From Streptomyces cupreus (GTDB lineage Bacteria; Actinomycetota; Actinomycetes; Streptomycetales; Streptomycetaceae), in the NCBI RefSeq assembly GCF_014257025.1, contig NZ_JACMSF010000013.1, forward strand, positions 97,376-161,375: DNA of 64,000 nucleotides, given 5' to 3'. Shown here piece by piece: positions 18,810 to 29,672 of this stretch (its first letter is position 1; each line of letters starts with the position of its first letter). The notes under the pieces are model-generated. The model worked only from the letters and a program-made list of their open reading frames with translations. It did not search any database and was not told the origin of the DNA. A program made the translations under genes and the position numbers.

Positions 18810-20213
18810 TCAGAGGATGCCCGCGCCGCGTGCGGCCACCGTCCAGTGCGGGAACTCCGACAGCAGCCGGTCGTACAGCTCCTGGTCGGGGACCGTGCTG
18901 ATGTCGTCCACGGCGAAGAAGCCGACGTTGTCGACACGGCGGCCGGGAAGGGTGTCGAACCTCTCCAGCACTCCGTAGTCGGACTTGCCGAGCCCCACGA
19001 ACTGCCAGAAGATCGGCTCCTCGACCGCCGCCCGGAGCTCCTTCTCGATCTGGGCGTTGCGGTAGATGCCCCCGTCGGAGAAGAACAGCACCAGCGTGGG
19101 GGCCGCGACCGGGGTCTGGCGGACGTAGTCCCGGACCTCGGCGATCACCTTCTGTTCCTCGTTCTGGATGCCGACAGCCCGCATGTCGACCTGGCTGTCC
19201 TCCAGTCCCTTCTTCCGCTTCTTGCCGCCGAAGAGGCTGAGCTCACCGCACCGGACGTGCAGCCGTGTCCACTCCGGCAGTTCCCCGATCCGGAAGTCGG
19301 GCAGCCGGGCCGGGTTCGAGGCGAACGTCCAGGCCTGCATCTCCCCGTCGTCGTCCAACTGCGCGGCCACGGCGGCCATCCGCTCCACGACGTCCGCGAC
19401 GACTCCCCGGGAGTACAGGAACGACATGGACCCGGAGGCGTCCAGCACCAGGATGACCCGAGCGGTGATACCGGCCGCGCCGTGCTTGCTGAGACTGACC
19501 GCGACCTGCTGCTTACGGAGGTCCAACCGCTTGCGCATGTCCACGGGCAGGCGCTCTTCGCCCTTGGTGAGGTTGGGGGAGGCGGGAGGGGCGGCGGGGG
19601 CGACGGGGGGCGCTGCGGGTGTCGGCTGCGCGGCGGGTGCGGCCGGAGCCGTCGGTACGGGCGGTGTCGTCGGTACGGCGGTCTCCTCCTCGTCCACCGT
19701 GATGCCGAAGTCCGTCGCCAGTCCCGCGAGCCCGGACGCGTACCCCTGTCCCACCGCCCGGAACTTCCACTTCCCCTGGCGCAGATACAGCTCCCCGCCG
19801 ATGAACGCGGTCTCCGAGTCCGCCTCCGTGACAAACCGGGCGACCTCGCTCCCGGTCCGGTCGTCGAGCAGCTTCAGCGTCAGCCCGGGCACCTGCCCGA
19901 ACGTCCCACCGTCGGCCGACGCGCACAGCACGATCCGTTCGACGGCCGGCTCCACCGCCCCTAGATCCACCGCCACGGTGTCGGTGACCACGCCCCCGGC
20001 CCGTTGCTTGCCGAGGTGGCTCACGGCCTTGGAGGCGTGGTGCGGCTGGTTGTAGAAGACGAAGTCGGCATCGTCGCGCACGCGTCCGGCGGCGGTCAGC
20101 AGCAGCGCCGAGGCGTCCACATCGGGCACCCCTGGTCCGTCGGACCAGGAGAGCTCCACGCGTACCGCCGGGGAGTCGACAGGAAGGTTGGCGCCCTTGC
20201 TCAGTGCGGTCAT
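18810..20213 (-). CDS. TerD domain - von Willebrand A domain fusion protein
   Basis: About 467 residues. The first about 190 residues are a TerD (calcium-binding stress) domain: start [12 protein letters not shown], then [20 protein letters not shown] and the region [22 protein letters not shown] split over its second half. A Pro/Ala linker (about residues 195-235) joins it to a VWA domain with the MIDAS motif LDASGSMS and the later [12 protein letters not shown]. Such fusions belong to Ter-type stress systems (tellurite, phage and envelope stress in the literature). I start at ATG 20213; extending to 20300 would translate through the parS site as FHVK and adds no known domain. Confidence 0.9.
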   Translation of the reverse strand: MTALSKGANLPVDSPAVRVELSWSDGPGVPDVDASALLLTAAGRVRDDADFVFYNQPHHASKAVSHLGKQRAGGVVTDTVAVDLGAVEPAVERIVLCASADGGTFGQVPGLTLKLLDDRTGSEVARFVTEADSETAFIGGELYLRQGKWKFRAVGQGYASGLAGLATDFGITVDEEETAVPTTPPVPTAPAAPAAQPTPAAPPVAPAAPPASPNLTKGEERLPVDMRKRLDLRKQQVAVSLSKHGAAGITARVILVLDASGSMSFLYSRGVVADVVERMAAVAAQLDDDGEMQAWTFASNPARLPDFRIGELPEWTRLHVRCGELSLFGGKKRKKGLEDSQVDMRAVGIQNEEQKVIAEVRDYVRQTPVAAPTLVLFFSDGGIYRNAQIEKELRAAVEEPIFWQFVGLGKSDYGVLERFDTLPGRRVDNVGFFAVDDISTVPDQELYDRLLSEFPHWTVAARGAGIL

Positions 20214-20284
20214 GGGATCAGTCTGCCGAGTGGGACGGTGAAGCCGGAAGGGCCCCGTAGTACGTCCGTACGGGACGGCCGACT

Positions 20285-20298
20285 GTTTCACGTGAAAC
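20285..20298. other. parS site, perfect
   Basis: Perfect GTTTCACGTGAAAC between the TerD-VWA start (20213) and the thiC stop. Confidence 0.95.
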
Positions 20299-20382
20299 AA
20301 CGATCAGCAGCTGACGGCGCCGGCCCGCGCCCCGGCCGACGCTCTCACGCCGGCCCGGAGACGCGTACCCGTGCACCACCCC

Positions 20383-22345
<1,963 letters not shown>

Positions 22346-22420
22346 AAAGGTGCCCCCACGCTAGCGTCAATTCGGGCGCGGTGAACAGGGGGCCCCTGTC
22401 GTTCTTGCGATGATCGGTCG

Positions 22421-23818
22421 GTGACCACACCGCATGAACCTCCGTTCCCACCGCCCGAGCCGCGCCACGGTCCCGGTTCCGGATCCACCGGCGGCGGTGA
22501 CGGGCTTGGGCACGGACACGGCCATTCCCACAGCCACGTGCACGGTCCGGCGGCTCCGGTCTCCAAGCATCTGCGCAAGGTGATCGCGGCGATCCTCATC
22601 CCGTTCGCCACGGCGGTGGTCGTCGGGCTCGTGGTGCTGTGGCCGGGAGGCGCGCCTGCACACGAGCGCACCGGAGTCGGTTTCGACCGGCAGACCCAGC
22701 AGGCCACGGTCACCAAGGTCGACGAGGTCAGCTGCTCCTCGGTGAACGCCTCCGGGGTCCCCCCGACCGGCGACACCTCCACCGCCGAGGGCTCCTCGGC
22801 CCAGCAACAGGCCGACGGCACCTGCAAGAAGGCGACGATCCGGGTCGACACAGGCAAGGACAAGGGCCGTACCTTCACCGAGATCGTCCAGCCCGACCAG
22901 TCGCGGCAGCTGCACGAGGGCGAGAAGGTCGTGGTCGCCTACGAGCCCTCCGCGCCCGAGGACCTCCAGTACTCGGTCACCGACGTCAACCGCCGGGTCC
23001 CGATGGCGGTGCTCGCCGGAATCTTCGCGCTCGCCGTCGTGGTGGTGGGCCGGCTGCGCGGTGTCATGGCGCTGGTCGCGCTGGCCATCAGCTTCCTGGT
23101 GCTGACCCTGTTCATCCTGCCCGCGATCCTCCAGGGGTCGAACCCGCTGGTCGTGGCGGTGGTCGGGTCGAGCGCCATCATGCTGATCGCCCTCTATATG
23201 TGCCATGGGCTCTCGGCCCGTACATCCGTGGCGGTGCTCGGCACCCTGATCTCGCTGCTGCTGATCGGCATCCTCGGCTCCGTCTTCATCGACTGGGCCG
23301 CCCTCACCGGCAACACGGACGACAACACCGGTCTGATCCACGGGCTGTACCCGGAGATCGACATGAGCGGTCTGCTGCTCGCCGGCATCATCATCGGTTC
23401 GCTCGGTGTCCTCGACGATGTGACGGTCACCCAGACCTCGGCCGTCTGGGAGCTGCACGAGGCCAACCCCACGATGGGCTGGCGCGGGCTGTACCGGGCC
23501 GGCATCCGGATCGGCCGCGATCACATCGCGTCCGTCGTCAACACCCTCGTCCTCGCCTACGCGGGCGCCGCGCTGCCACTGCTGCTGCTCTTCTCGATCG
23601 CGCAGAGCAGTGTGGGCACGGTCGCCAACAGCGAGCTGGTGGCGGAGGAGATCGTGCGCACCCTCGTCGGCTCGATCGGCCTGGTCGCCTCGGTCCCGGT
23701 CACCACGGCCCTGGCCGCCCTGATGGTCGCGGCCGACCGCCCCGAACGGGAGCCCGCGATGGCCGGTGACCGGCCGGCTCCGGCGCGTGGGGGGCGGGGG
23801 CGGCGGCGGAAGCGGTGA
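22421..23818 (+). CDS. YibE/F-family multi-TM membrane protein
   Basis: 465-residue integral membrane protein of the YibE/F family, whose function is not established. A Pro/Gly/His-rich N tail (GHGHGHSHSHVHG near residue 30, possibly metal-binding) precedes the first TM (IPFATAVVVGLVVLWPGG). An extracytoplasmic segment of about 120 residues follows, then about seven TMs. The family block GSLGVLDDVTVTQTSAVWEL is clear. GTG 22421 is the start. It ends in a short Arg-rich tail, and a strong bidirectional hairpin separates it from ssgA. Confidence 0.88.
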   Translation: MTTPHEPPFPPPEPRHGPGSGSTGGGDGLGHGHGHSHSHVHGPAAPVSKHLRKVIAAILIPFATAVVVGLVVLWPGGAPAHERTGVGFDRQTQQATVTKVDEVSCSSVNASGVPPTGDTSTAEGSSAQQQADGTCKKATIRVDTGKDKGRTFTEIVQPDQSRQLHEGEKVVVAYEPSAPEDLQYSVTDVNRRVPMAVLAGIFALAVVVVGRLRGVMALVALAISFLVLTLFILPAILQGSNPLVVAVVGSSAIMLIALYMCHGLSARTSVAVLGTLISLLLIGILGSVFIDWAALTGNTDDNTGLIHGLYPEIDMSGLLLAGIIIGSLGVLDDVTVTQTSAVWELHEANPTMGWRGLYRAGIRIGRDHIASVVNTLVLAYAGAALPLLLLFSIAQSSVGTVANSELVAEEIVRTLVGSIGLVASVPVTTALAALMVAADRPEREPAMAGDRPAPARGGRGRRRKR

Positions 23819-23885
23819 GGCCGGGGGCGGGACCGGACGCCTCTGGCCAAGGAAGAAGCGTTCCTGCACTACTCCGCGGCTCCTG

Positions 23886-23933
23886 CTGAAGCGTTACGAC
23901 CTCCCCTCGCGCTGTCCTGCCGTAACGCTTCAG
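23886..23933. terminator. bidirectional terminator, YibE/F and ssgA
   Basis: Perfect 13-bp inverted repeat CTGAAGCGTTACG (23886-23898) and CGTAACGCTTCAG (23921-23933) with a 22-nt loop. The right arm overlaps the ssgA stop codon. It sits between two convergent genes. Confidence 0.75.
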
Positions 23934-24367
23934 CCCGCGCTCTGTTCCTCCGCCAGGATGCGGTCCAGGGCCTCGTCGAGACTGGCGTCGAAGTCGGACA
24001 GCACACCCTCCTGGCCCAGCGGCACCAGCTTGTCGGTGCGGTCGAGGAAGGCCACGAGCGGCGCCGCCGAGGAACGGAACAGCGCGTGATCGCCGCCGAC
24101 CTGAAGCCGGATCAGCACATCGCCGAGCGACTCGGGGTCGGCCGGCGCGACCCGCACATCGCCCTCACCGCACGGCCGACCCACGCCGTCGATCAGCAAC
24201 TCCCTGCCGAACGCCCAGGTCACCGGGGCGTCTCCGGGCAGATGGAAGGTCAGCCGCACGGCATAGGGATCGCAGGTCTCGTACCGCAATTCCACCGGAA
24301 TGCGGAAAGAGAGCTCCTCGGAGACGAGGAAGCTCATCATGACCTCTGCCTGTACGGACTCGTGCAT
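23930..24367 (-). CDS. ssgA: sporulation-specific cell division activator SsgA
   Basis: SALP-family protein that controls septum-site selection in sporulating aerial hyphae by positioning SsgB, which recruits FtsZ. The SALP block SFLVSEELSFRIPVELRYE and the segment VTWAFGRELLIDG match what I know of SsgA rather than SsgB-G, as does WAFGREL and the C-terminal LDRILAEEQ. The annotated S. coelicolor form starts at an internal MSFLV; here ATG 24367 adds nine residues (HESVQAEVM) that resemble the conserved N-terminal strand of other SALPs, so I keep it. Its activator gene ssgR lies immediately upstream on the same strand, about 100 bp away. Confidence 0.95.
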   Translation of the reverse strand: MHESVQAEVMMSFLVSEELSFRIPVELRYETCDPYAVRLTFHLPGDAPVTWAFGRELLIDGVGRPCGEGDVRVAPADPESLGDVLIRLQVGGDHALFRSSAAPLVAFLDRTDKLVPLGQEGVLSDFDASLDEALDRILAEEQSAG

Positions 24368-24466
24368 CGCCTACCCCGTCATCTGCCGTCGTAAGAGCCA
24401 GGAATGACCCGCTGACACTGAGGGAATCTTGCTGAACGTACACGACAGATCACAAGGAGTGAGTTT

Positions 24467-25456
24467 TCAGATACTGATAGAGATCGCCAGTGACCCGAGC
24501 CGGCGTCCGATCTCTGTCTGCAACTGCCGTGCCGTGACCAGCAGCCGGTCGGCCTGGTGGGCCGGAAGGGAAAAGGCCATCGTCGCCGCGGTGGTGCCCA
24601 CGGTGATCGGAATCGCGGCGCAGACCGTGCCCAGCGCGTACTCCTGACGCTCGGTCACCAGCTCCATCCGCCGCAGCCGGTCCAGCCGCCGCAGCAGCGT
24701 GTGGTCGTCGCGCACGGTGTACGGGGTGAGGGGCTGCACGGGATAGCGCTCCAGATGGTCACGGCGCATGGCCTCGTCCACCTGGGCCAGCAGACACTGT
24801 CCGATGGCATGCGCGTGCCCGGTCTCACGGAAGTCGGCCCACTCCTCGACCGCCGGGTTGCCCGGGGTGTCGGAGACGCACATGACCTCGATCTCGCCTT
24901 CCCGGTACATCGCGTAGTACACGGGTGCGCCGATGGCGTCCCGCCAGTGCGCGAGCACGTCGGCGACCGTGCTGCGACGTTTCTGCTGTGCTCCGCTGCT
25001 GCTCAGCCGTTCGGCCGCCTCCCCGAGGAAGAACAGGCCTTTGTCCCGGCGGAGATAGCCCTCGTGAACGAGGGTGCGCAGCAGGTGATACGCGGTGGGC
25101 AGCGCCAGGCCGTTCTCCCGGGCCAGTTGCTTGGCGGGGGCGCCGTGCTCGTGGTCGGCGACGGATTCCAGCAGGCGCATGGCGCGCTGGACGGATCCGA
25201 TGAGGGTGGCGGAGTTGGCGGAAGCCGCCGGATTGGGAGGGTGCGCGGAAGCCGCCGGGCCGGGAGGGTTCGCGGAACCGGGGGAACTCCTGTGGCGCGC
25301 AGGGCCCGTCGGGCCCGTCAGGCTCTCGGTGCCTGCGGGGTTCTGCGGTGTCGGCTGTGCCGGGGGCCGGACGCAGGTCCCGGTGCCGGGGTAGGGGGCC
25401 CGGGCGGGTGCGCGGGCTGTGGGTGGCTCGGAGGGTGCGGTGTCAACCGTGGCCAA
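24467..25456 (-). CDS. ssgR: IclR-type transcriptional activator of ssgA
   Basis: IclR-family regulator immediately upstream of ssgA, matching the known SsgR-ssgA pairing, where SsgR activates ssgA during sporulation. The winged HTH begins at about residue 88 (TLIGSVQRAMRLLESV, then GLALPTAYHLLRTLVHEGYL) and the IclR effector domain follows to the end. The start is a TTG (25456), 8 nt after GGGAG. The N-terminal 85 residues are Pro/Ala-rich and include tandem repeats (A-x-PP-x-PAAS), an extension beyond the usual IclR start. No TTA codon was seen. If translation really starts later, the extension would be spurious, but no better start was found. Confidence 0.92.
   Translation of the reverse strand: MATVDTAPSEPPTARAPARAPYPGTGTCVRPPAQPTPQNPAGTESLTGPTGPARHRSSPGSANPPGPAASAHPPNPAASANSATLIGSVQRAMRLLESVADHEHGAPAKQLARENGLALPTAYHLLRTLVHEGYLRRDKGLFFLGEAAERLSSSGAQQKRRSTVADVLAHWRDAIGAPVYYAMYREGEIEVMCVSDTPGNPAVEEWADFRETGHAHAIGQCLLAQVDEAMRRDHLERYPVQPLTPYTVRDDHTLLRRLDRLRRMELVTERQEYALGTVCAAIPITVGTTAATMAFSLPAHQADRLLVTARQLQTEIGRRLGSLAISISI
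25218..25271. repeat. 27-bp tandem repeat in the 5' part of ssgR
   Basis: Two adjacent 27-bp units (25218-25244 and 25245-25271) differ at a few bases. They encode the two copies of the A-x-PP-x-PAAS motif in the N-terminal extension. A partial third unit begins GCGGAACCGGG at 25272. Confidence 0.7.
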
Positions 25457-25655
25457 GGGTCACTCCCGAAGCGCGAGGGGGCAGCCCGTGCGGGGAAACA
25501 CGGGTGGGGGTGTACGCCGCTCGCGGGGTCGTCCCCGCGTCGATTTCCGGACTCTAATCGTCGGCCACCGCTCGCAGACGGCCTGCCCGGAAAACTTCCC
25601 TCGGCCGAGGGAACCGCTGATTCTGGTTACCGCTCAGCGGTTGCCCGCGGATCCC

Positions 25656-25868
25656 TCAGAAGTCGCTCCGTGATGAGGAACTCGACGTGAACTTCCGTAC
25701 GACATAAATGAGTCCGCCGACCAGGGCCACCAAGACGAGCACCTTGAACAGCAGCCCGATGACGAAGCCGACGACGCTCGCTATCAGCCCGCCGAACACG
25801 ACCAGGGCGATGACCGGCACCGCGATCCACTTCACCCACCACGGCAGTCCCGCGAAGATCTCACCCAT
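25656..25868 (-). CDS. small membrane protein (DUF5326-like)
   Basis: A 70-residue protein with an amphipathic start (GEIFAGLPWWVKW), two adjacent hydrophobic segments spanning about residues 14-58 and a Ser/Arg-rich tail (FTSSSSSRSDF). It looks like the small actinobacterial family usually labelled DUF5326. Function unknown. The start ATG at 25868 is the first to precede the membrane segment. It is monocistronic, lying between ssgR and the cupin gene. Confidence 0.75.
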   Translation of the reverse strand: MGEIFAGLPWWVKWIAVPVIALVVFGGLIASVVGFVIGLLFKVLVLVALVGGLIYVVRKFTSSSSSRSDF

Positions 25869-26052
25869 CGCCCTCGTCCTTACCTCTCCGCCCGTCGCTG
25901 TGCCGGGTCGCTTGGAAGACGGCCCGCGCTGTGCCCGCGGACCTGTCCCTTCCTGCCTGCCTTCGATGCTAGGGCCGCGGAGGGCTCCGGCGGGGGCCTC
26001 GCGCCCCCTGTCCTCCCCTGATCGATCCCCTAGGGAATCCGGGGGCGGACCC

Positions 26053-26370
26053 TCAGCTCTCGGGCGGAGAGAACACCACGAGGACCCGCAGATCCTCGCT
26101 GATGTGGTGGAACTTGTGGGCGACTCCGGCCGGCACGTACACCACGCTGCCACGCGCCACCTGCGTGGTCTCCATGCCGACGGTGATCGCGGCGCGGCCG
26201 CTCACGACGAAGTAGACCTCGTCCTGGTTGTGCGGCTTCTGTGGATCGTGCTCGCCCGCGTTGAGCGCGTACAGACCGACCGACATGTTCCGCTCCCGCA
26301 GAAACTGCAGGTAGGCGCCCTCATTGGCGGCGCGCTCCGCCTCCAGTTCATCCAGCCGGAATGCCTTCAT
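26053..26370 (-). CDS. cupin-domain protein
   Basis: A single-domain cupin of 105 residues. Motif 1 is HNQDEVYFVVSGRA (one His and Glu of the metal set visible) and motif 2 is YVPAGVAHKFHHISED. The protein may be a small metal-binding enzyme or a sensor; the reaction is unknown. It starts 60 bp from the divergent holin-like gene, and the short gap probably holds both promoters. Start ATG 26370 gives the typical length. Confidence 0.85.
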   Translation of the reverse strand: MKAFRLDELEAERAANEGAYLQFLRERNMSVGLYALNAGEHDPQKPHNQDEVYFVVSGRAAITVGMETTQVARGSVVYVPAGVAHKFHHISEDLRVLVVFSPPES

Positions 26371-26430
26371 CGCTCTCGTCCGCCCTCGTCCCACTGCTCG
26401 TAACCGGTCTCGTCTGCCACGATCAGACAC

Positions 26431-26808
26431 ATGAAGAATTTCGTAGTCAAGACGATCGCCAACGCGGGTGCCCTGGCGGTCGCCGTATGGCTGCTGGACA
26501 AGATCACCCTCACCGGTGACAGCACCGGCAAGAAGGTCGGCACCCTGCTCCTGGTCGCACTGATCTTCGGCCTGGTCAACTTCCTGGTGAAGCCCATCGT
26601 GAGCCTGCTGAGCCTGCCGCTGCTCATCCTCACGCTCGGCCTGTTCACGCTGGTCGTCAACGCGCTGATGCTGCTGCTGACCTCCTGGCTCGCCGACAAG
26701 CTCGACCTGAGCTTCCATGTCGACGGGTTCTGGACCGCCGTCCTCGGCGGCCTGATCATCTCGATCGTCTCCTGGGCGCTCAACGTCGTCCTGCCCGACG
26801 GGGACTGA
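26431..26808 (+). CDS. phage-holin-family (four-TM) membrane protein
   Basis: 125 residues with four hydrophobic segments and short loops: KTIANAGALAVAVWLLDKI, VGTLLLVALIFGLVNFLV, LLSLPLLILTLGLFTLVVNA and a C-terminal FWTAVLGGLIISIVSWAL. This matches the Mycobact_4TM-type family often annotated as phage holin family IV. There is no phage context, so the holin label is only structural. It is followed 6 nt later by the tyrosine phosphatase gene and is probably the first gene of a three-gene operon. Confidence 0.85.
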   Translation: MKNFVVKTIANAGALAVAVWLLDKITLTGDSTGKKVGTLLLVALIFGLVNFLVKPIVSLLSLPLLILTLGLFTLVVNALMLLLTSWLADKLDLSFHVDGFWTAVLGGLIISIVSWALNVVLPDGD

Positions 26809-26814
26809 GCGCCG

Positions 26815-27306
26815 ATGACGTATCGCGTCTGCTTCGTGTGCACCGGCAACATCTGCCGCTCCCCGATGGCCGAGTCCGTCTTCCGCGCGCGGGTGGAAGA
26901 GGCCGGGCTCGACGGCCTGGTCGAGGTCGACAGCGCCGGCACGGGCGGCTGGCACGAGGGCGACCCGGCCGACCCGCGCACCGTCTCCGTCCTGGAGGCG
27001 CACGGCTACGACGGCGGGCACACCGCCCGGCAGTTCCAGGCCTCCTGGTTCGCCCGCCTGGACCTGGTCGTGGCGCTCGACGAGGGCCACCTCAAGGCGC
27101 TGCGCCGGCTCGCCCCCACCGAAGAGGACGCGGCGAAGGTACGGCTGCTGCGCTCCTACGACCCCACGGCGGGCGACGACCTCGACGTACCCGACCCGTA
27201 CTACGGGGGCATGGAGGGCTTCGAGGAGTGTCTGGCGATGGTCGAGGCGGCCAGCACCGGTCTCGTCGAGGTGGTGCGCGAGAAGGCCGAGGAGCGGGCG
27301 GCATGA
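26815..27306 (+). CDS. ptpA: low-molecular-weight protein tyrosine phosphatase
   Basis: A 163-residue cytosolic phosphatase. The P-loop C-x5-R is CTGNICRS at the N terminus (FVCTGNICRSPMAE), and the general acid is in the C-terminal DVPDPYYGG. The S. coelicolor orthologue PtpA affects secondary metabolism when overexpressed, as I recall. Its stop overlaps the start of the PLP lyase by 4 nt (ATGA), so they are translationally coupled. Confidence 0.93.
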   Translation: MTYRVCFVCTGNICRSPMAESVFRARVEEAGLDGLVEVDSAGTGGWHEGDPADPRTVSVLEAHGYDGGHTARQFQASWFARLDLVVALDEGHLKALRRLAPTEEDAAKVRLLRSYDPTAGDDLDVPDPYYGGMEGFEECLAMVEAASTGLVEVVREKAEERAA

Positions 27307-28439
27307 GCGCCGCCGGAGGCTTGGGCGACGGCACGCGCGCGGTGCGTGCCGGACTGCCCGAGCCGGTCAAGCACGAACCGACCCTGCCCGGTCCGGTGTT
27401 CGCGGCCCACTTCCATCTGCCGGGCGACCCCACCGGTCCGTACACCTACGGCCGCGACGAGAACCCGACCTGGACCCATCTGGAGCGGGCCATCGGGGAG
27501 CTGGAGGCGCCGGACGGGGACGGCGTCGAGACGCTCGTGTTCGCCTCCGGCATGGCGGCCATCTCCTCGGTCCTCCTCTCCCAACTGCGCGCCGGGGACT
27601 CGGTCGTCCTGCCCAGCGACGGTTATCAGGCGCTGCCCCTGGTGCGCGACCAGCTGGAGGCGTACGGCATCGAGGTGCGCACCGCGCCAACCGGCGGCGA
27701 CGCCCAGCTCGACGTCCTCGACGGCGCCCGGCTGCTGTGGCTTGAGACGCCCTCCAATCCAGGCCTGGACGTCTGCGACATCCGGCGCCTCGTCGAGGCG
27801 GCACACGCGCGTGGCGCCCTCGTCGCCGTCGACAACACGCTCGCGACGCCGCTCGGGCAACGCCCGCTGGAGCTCGGCGCCGACTTCTCGGTGGCGAGCG
27901 GCACCAAGCAGCTCACCGGGCATGGCGACATCCTGCTGGGCTACGTCTGTGGCCGCGCCGGTGAGGCGATGACCGCCGTCCGCCGCTGGCGCAAGATCGT
28001 CGGCGCGATTCCCGGCCCCATGGAGGCATGGCTCGCGCACCGCTCCCTCGCCACGCTCCAGTTGCGTGTGGACCGGCAGAACGCCACCGCCCTGGCGGTC
28101 GCCGAGGCGTTGCGCGACCGTCCGGAGGAGCTCGGGGTGCGCTACCCGGGGCTGCCGGCCGACCCCTCCCACGCGACCGCCGCACGGCAGATGCGCGGCT
28201 ATGGGTGCGTGGTCTCCTTCACGCTCCCCACGCGCGCGCGTGCCGAGCGTTTTCTTGACGCGCTGCGGCTCGTGGACGACGCGACGAGCTTCGGCGGGGT
28301 GCGGTCCACGGCCGAGCGGCGCGGACGCTGGGGAGGGGACGCGGTGCCGGAGGGCTTCATCCGGCTCTCGGTCGGTGCCGAGGACACCGAGGACCTGGTG
28401 GCGGATGTGCTGCGAGCGCTGGACGAGTCGGCGCGCTGA
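27303..28439 (+). CDS. cystathionine gamma-lyase/synthase-type PLP enzyme
   Basis: A fold-type I PLP enzyme of the Cys/Met-metabolism family, 378 residues. The N-terminal segment YTYGRDENPTW, the FASGMAAI cofactor loop, ETPSNPG and the PLP lysine in SGTKQLTGHGD are all present. It resembles cystathionine gamma-lyase, though gamma-synthase or other C-S lyase activity is possible. Translationally coupled to the phosphatase, and ended by a strong hairpin at 28471-28509. Confidence 0.88.
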   Translation: MSAAGGLGDGTRAVRAGLPEPVKHEPTLPGPVFAAHFHLPGDPTGPYTYGRDENPTWTHLERAIGELEAPDGDGVETLVFASGMAAISSVLLSQLRAGDSVVLPSDGYQALPLVRDQLEAYGIEVRTAPTGGDAQLDVLDGARLLWLETPSNPGLDVCDIRRLVEAAHARGALVAVDNTLATPLGQRPLELGADFSVASGTKQLTGHGDILLGYVCGRAGEAMTAVRRWRKIVGAIPGPMEAWLAHRSLATLQLRVDRQNATALAVAEALRDRPEELGVRYPGLPADPSHATAARQMRGYGCVVSFTLPTRARAERFLDALRLVDDATSFGGVRSTAERRGRWGGDAVPEGFIRLSVGAEDTEDLVADVLRALDESAR

Positions 28440-28470
28440 CCGCCTCGGTGGGGGGCCGGCTACGCACAAC

Positions 28471-28509
28471 GGACGGTCCGAGCCTCCCCCCTCGTGGCTC
28501 GGACCGTCC
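28471..28509 (+). terminator. terminator after the PLP lyase
   Basis: Perfect 14-bp inverted repeat GGACGGTCCGAGCC (28471-28484) / GGCTCGGACCGTCC (28496-28509), 11-nt loop. A second, smaller GGTTC.../...GAACC repeat follows. Confidence 0.8.
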
Positions 28510-28656
28510 TCGGTTCCGCGCGCGAAGAACCGCGCGAACAAGGCTAGTTGACTCTGTGTCAGTGTCCAATCACAGTAGCGACAGAGACCTATCGACTTAT
28601 TTATAGTTGGGCGCGGCCGGGGGGCTGAGGGAGGGCTGAGAAGGGGAGGGTGCGGC

Positions 28657-29562
28657 ATGGACTTGGCCTTGTTGCGCACCTTTGTGACCGTGCACCGGGC
28701 CGGCTCCTTCACCCGCGCCGCCGCATTGCTCGGCATGTCCCAGCCCGCCGTGACCTCCCAGATCCGCACCCTCGAACGGCAGCTGGGCCGCCCCCTGTTC
28801 CTCCGTCAGGCCCGCGGTGTGACCCCGACGACCATCGGCGACGAACTCGCGCACAAGGCCGCCCCGCACCTGGACGCCCTGGTCGAGATCGCCGAGACCG
28901 GTCTCGACGACGAGTCCTCCTTACGGACCCTGCATCTGGCCGGCCCTCCGGAGTTCACCGCCGAGCGGGCGCTGCCCGCGCTCACCGAGCTGACCGGCGA
29001 CGACGGCCAGGGCTTCGCGCTGCGGGCCTCCTTCGGAAATGCCGAGGAGACGCTGGAGGGGCTGGCCGCCGGACATCATGATCTGGCCATCAGTACCGCC
29101 CGCCCACGCGGCGCTCTGCTCACCGCGACTCCGCTCTGCGACGAAGAGCATGTTCTGCTCGCCGCTCCCCGCTGGGCCGAGAAGATCGGCGCCGGAACAC
29201 CGGACCGCAACGGCGCGCCCGCGCTGGAGGACGTGCCGGTGATCGAGGTGCACGAGTCGCTGCCCTTCGTCTCCCGCTACTGGGCCTCCGTCTTCGACTC
29301 CCGCCCTGCCGGCCCCGGCACCGTCATCGTCCCCGACCTGCGGGCGGTCCTGGCCTGTGCGGTCGCGGGGGCGGGCCTAGCGGTGCTGCCCCGCTATCTC
29401 TGTGCGCCCACGCTGGACCGCGGCGATGTCGTCGCCCTGCACGAACCCGCCGTACCGCCCCTGCGGACGTACTTCCTGGTGGTCCGCACCGGGACGCTGG
29501 CGATGCCCCATATCGCGCGCGCCCATGAGTGGCTTTTGCGGGCGGCCTCCGACTGGTGCTGA
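28657..29562 (+). CDS. LysR-family transcriptional regulator with a TTA codon
   Basis: A 301-residue LTTR. The N-terminal winged HTH reads LLRTFVTVHRAGSFTRAA then AVTSQIRTLERQLG. The effector domain follows, with the family segment LPRYLC near the end. Effector unknown; LTTRs usually control adjacent genes, and the nearest (PLP lyase upstream, NUDIX downstream) are co-directional. Codon 89 (28921-28923) is TTA, implying bldA dependence. The upstream region is unusually A+T-rich, with TTGACT at 28548-28553 and a CTAT-N10-ATAG dyad at 28589-28606 that could be the autoregulatory site. Confidence 0.93.
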   Translation: MDLALLRTFVTVHRAGSFTRAAALLGMSQPAVTSQIRTLERQLGRPLFLRQARGVTPTTIGDELAHKAAPHLDALVEIAETGLDDESSLRTLHLAGPPEFTAERALPALTELTGDDGQGFALRASFGNAEETLEGLAAGHHDLAISTARPRGALLTATPLCDEEHVLLAAPRWAEKIGAGTPDRNGAPALEDVPVIEVHESLPFVSRYWASVFDSRPAGPGTVIVPDLRAVLACAVAGAGLAVLPRYLCAPTLDRGDVVALHEPAVPPLRTYFLVVRTGTLAMPHIARAHEWLLRAASDWC

Positions 29563-29637
29563 GCCGCCGCGCGAGGGCGTGATCAGCCGGGACCCATGGG
29601 CGTCACCCGCTGAGCTCACCTCGTGACGTTTCGCGAT

Positions 29638-29651
29638 GTTTCACGTGGAAC
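29638..29651. other. parS-like site (one mismatch)
   Basis: GTTTCACGTGGAAC differs from parS by one base. It lies 22 bp upstream of the NUDIX start. Confidence 0.75.
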
Positions 29652-29672
29652 CAGCCGGGCCACATTTCTCCC

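Noticed and set aside
20214..20300. In-frame extension of the TerD-VWA gene giving an N terminus that starts with FHVKQ
   Set aside because: The extension is only the parS 14-mer read as codons plus low-similarity residues; the TerD domain starts at ATG 20213.
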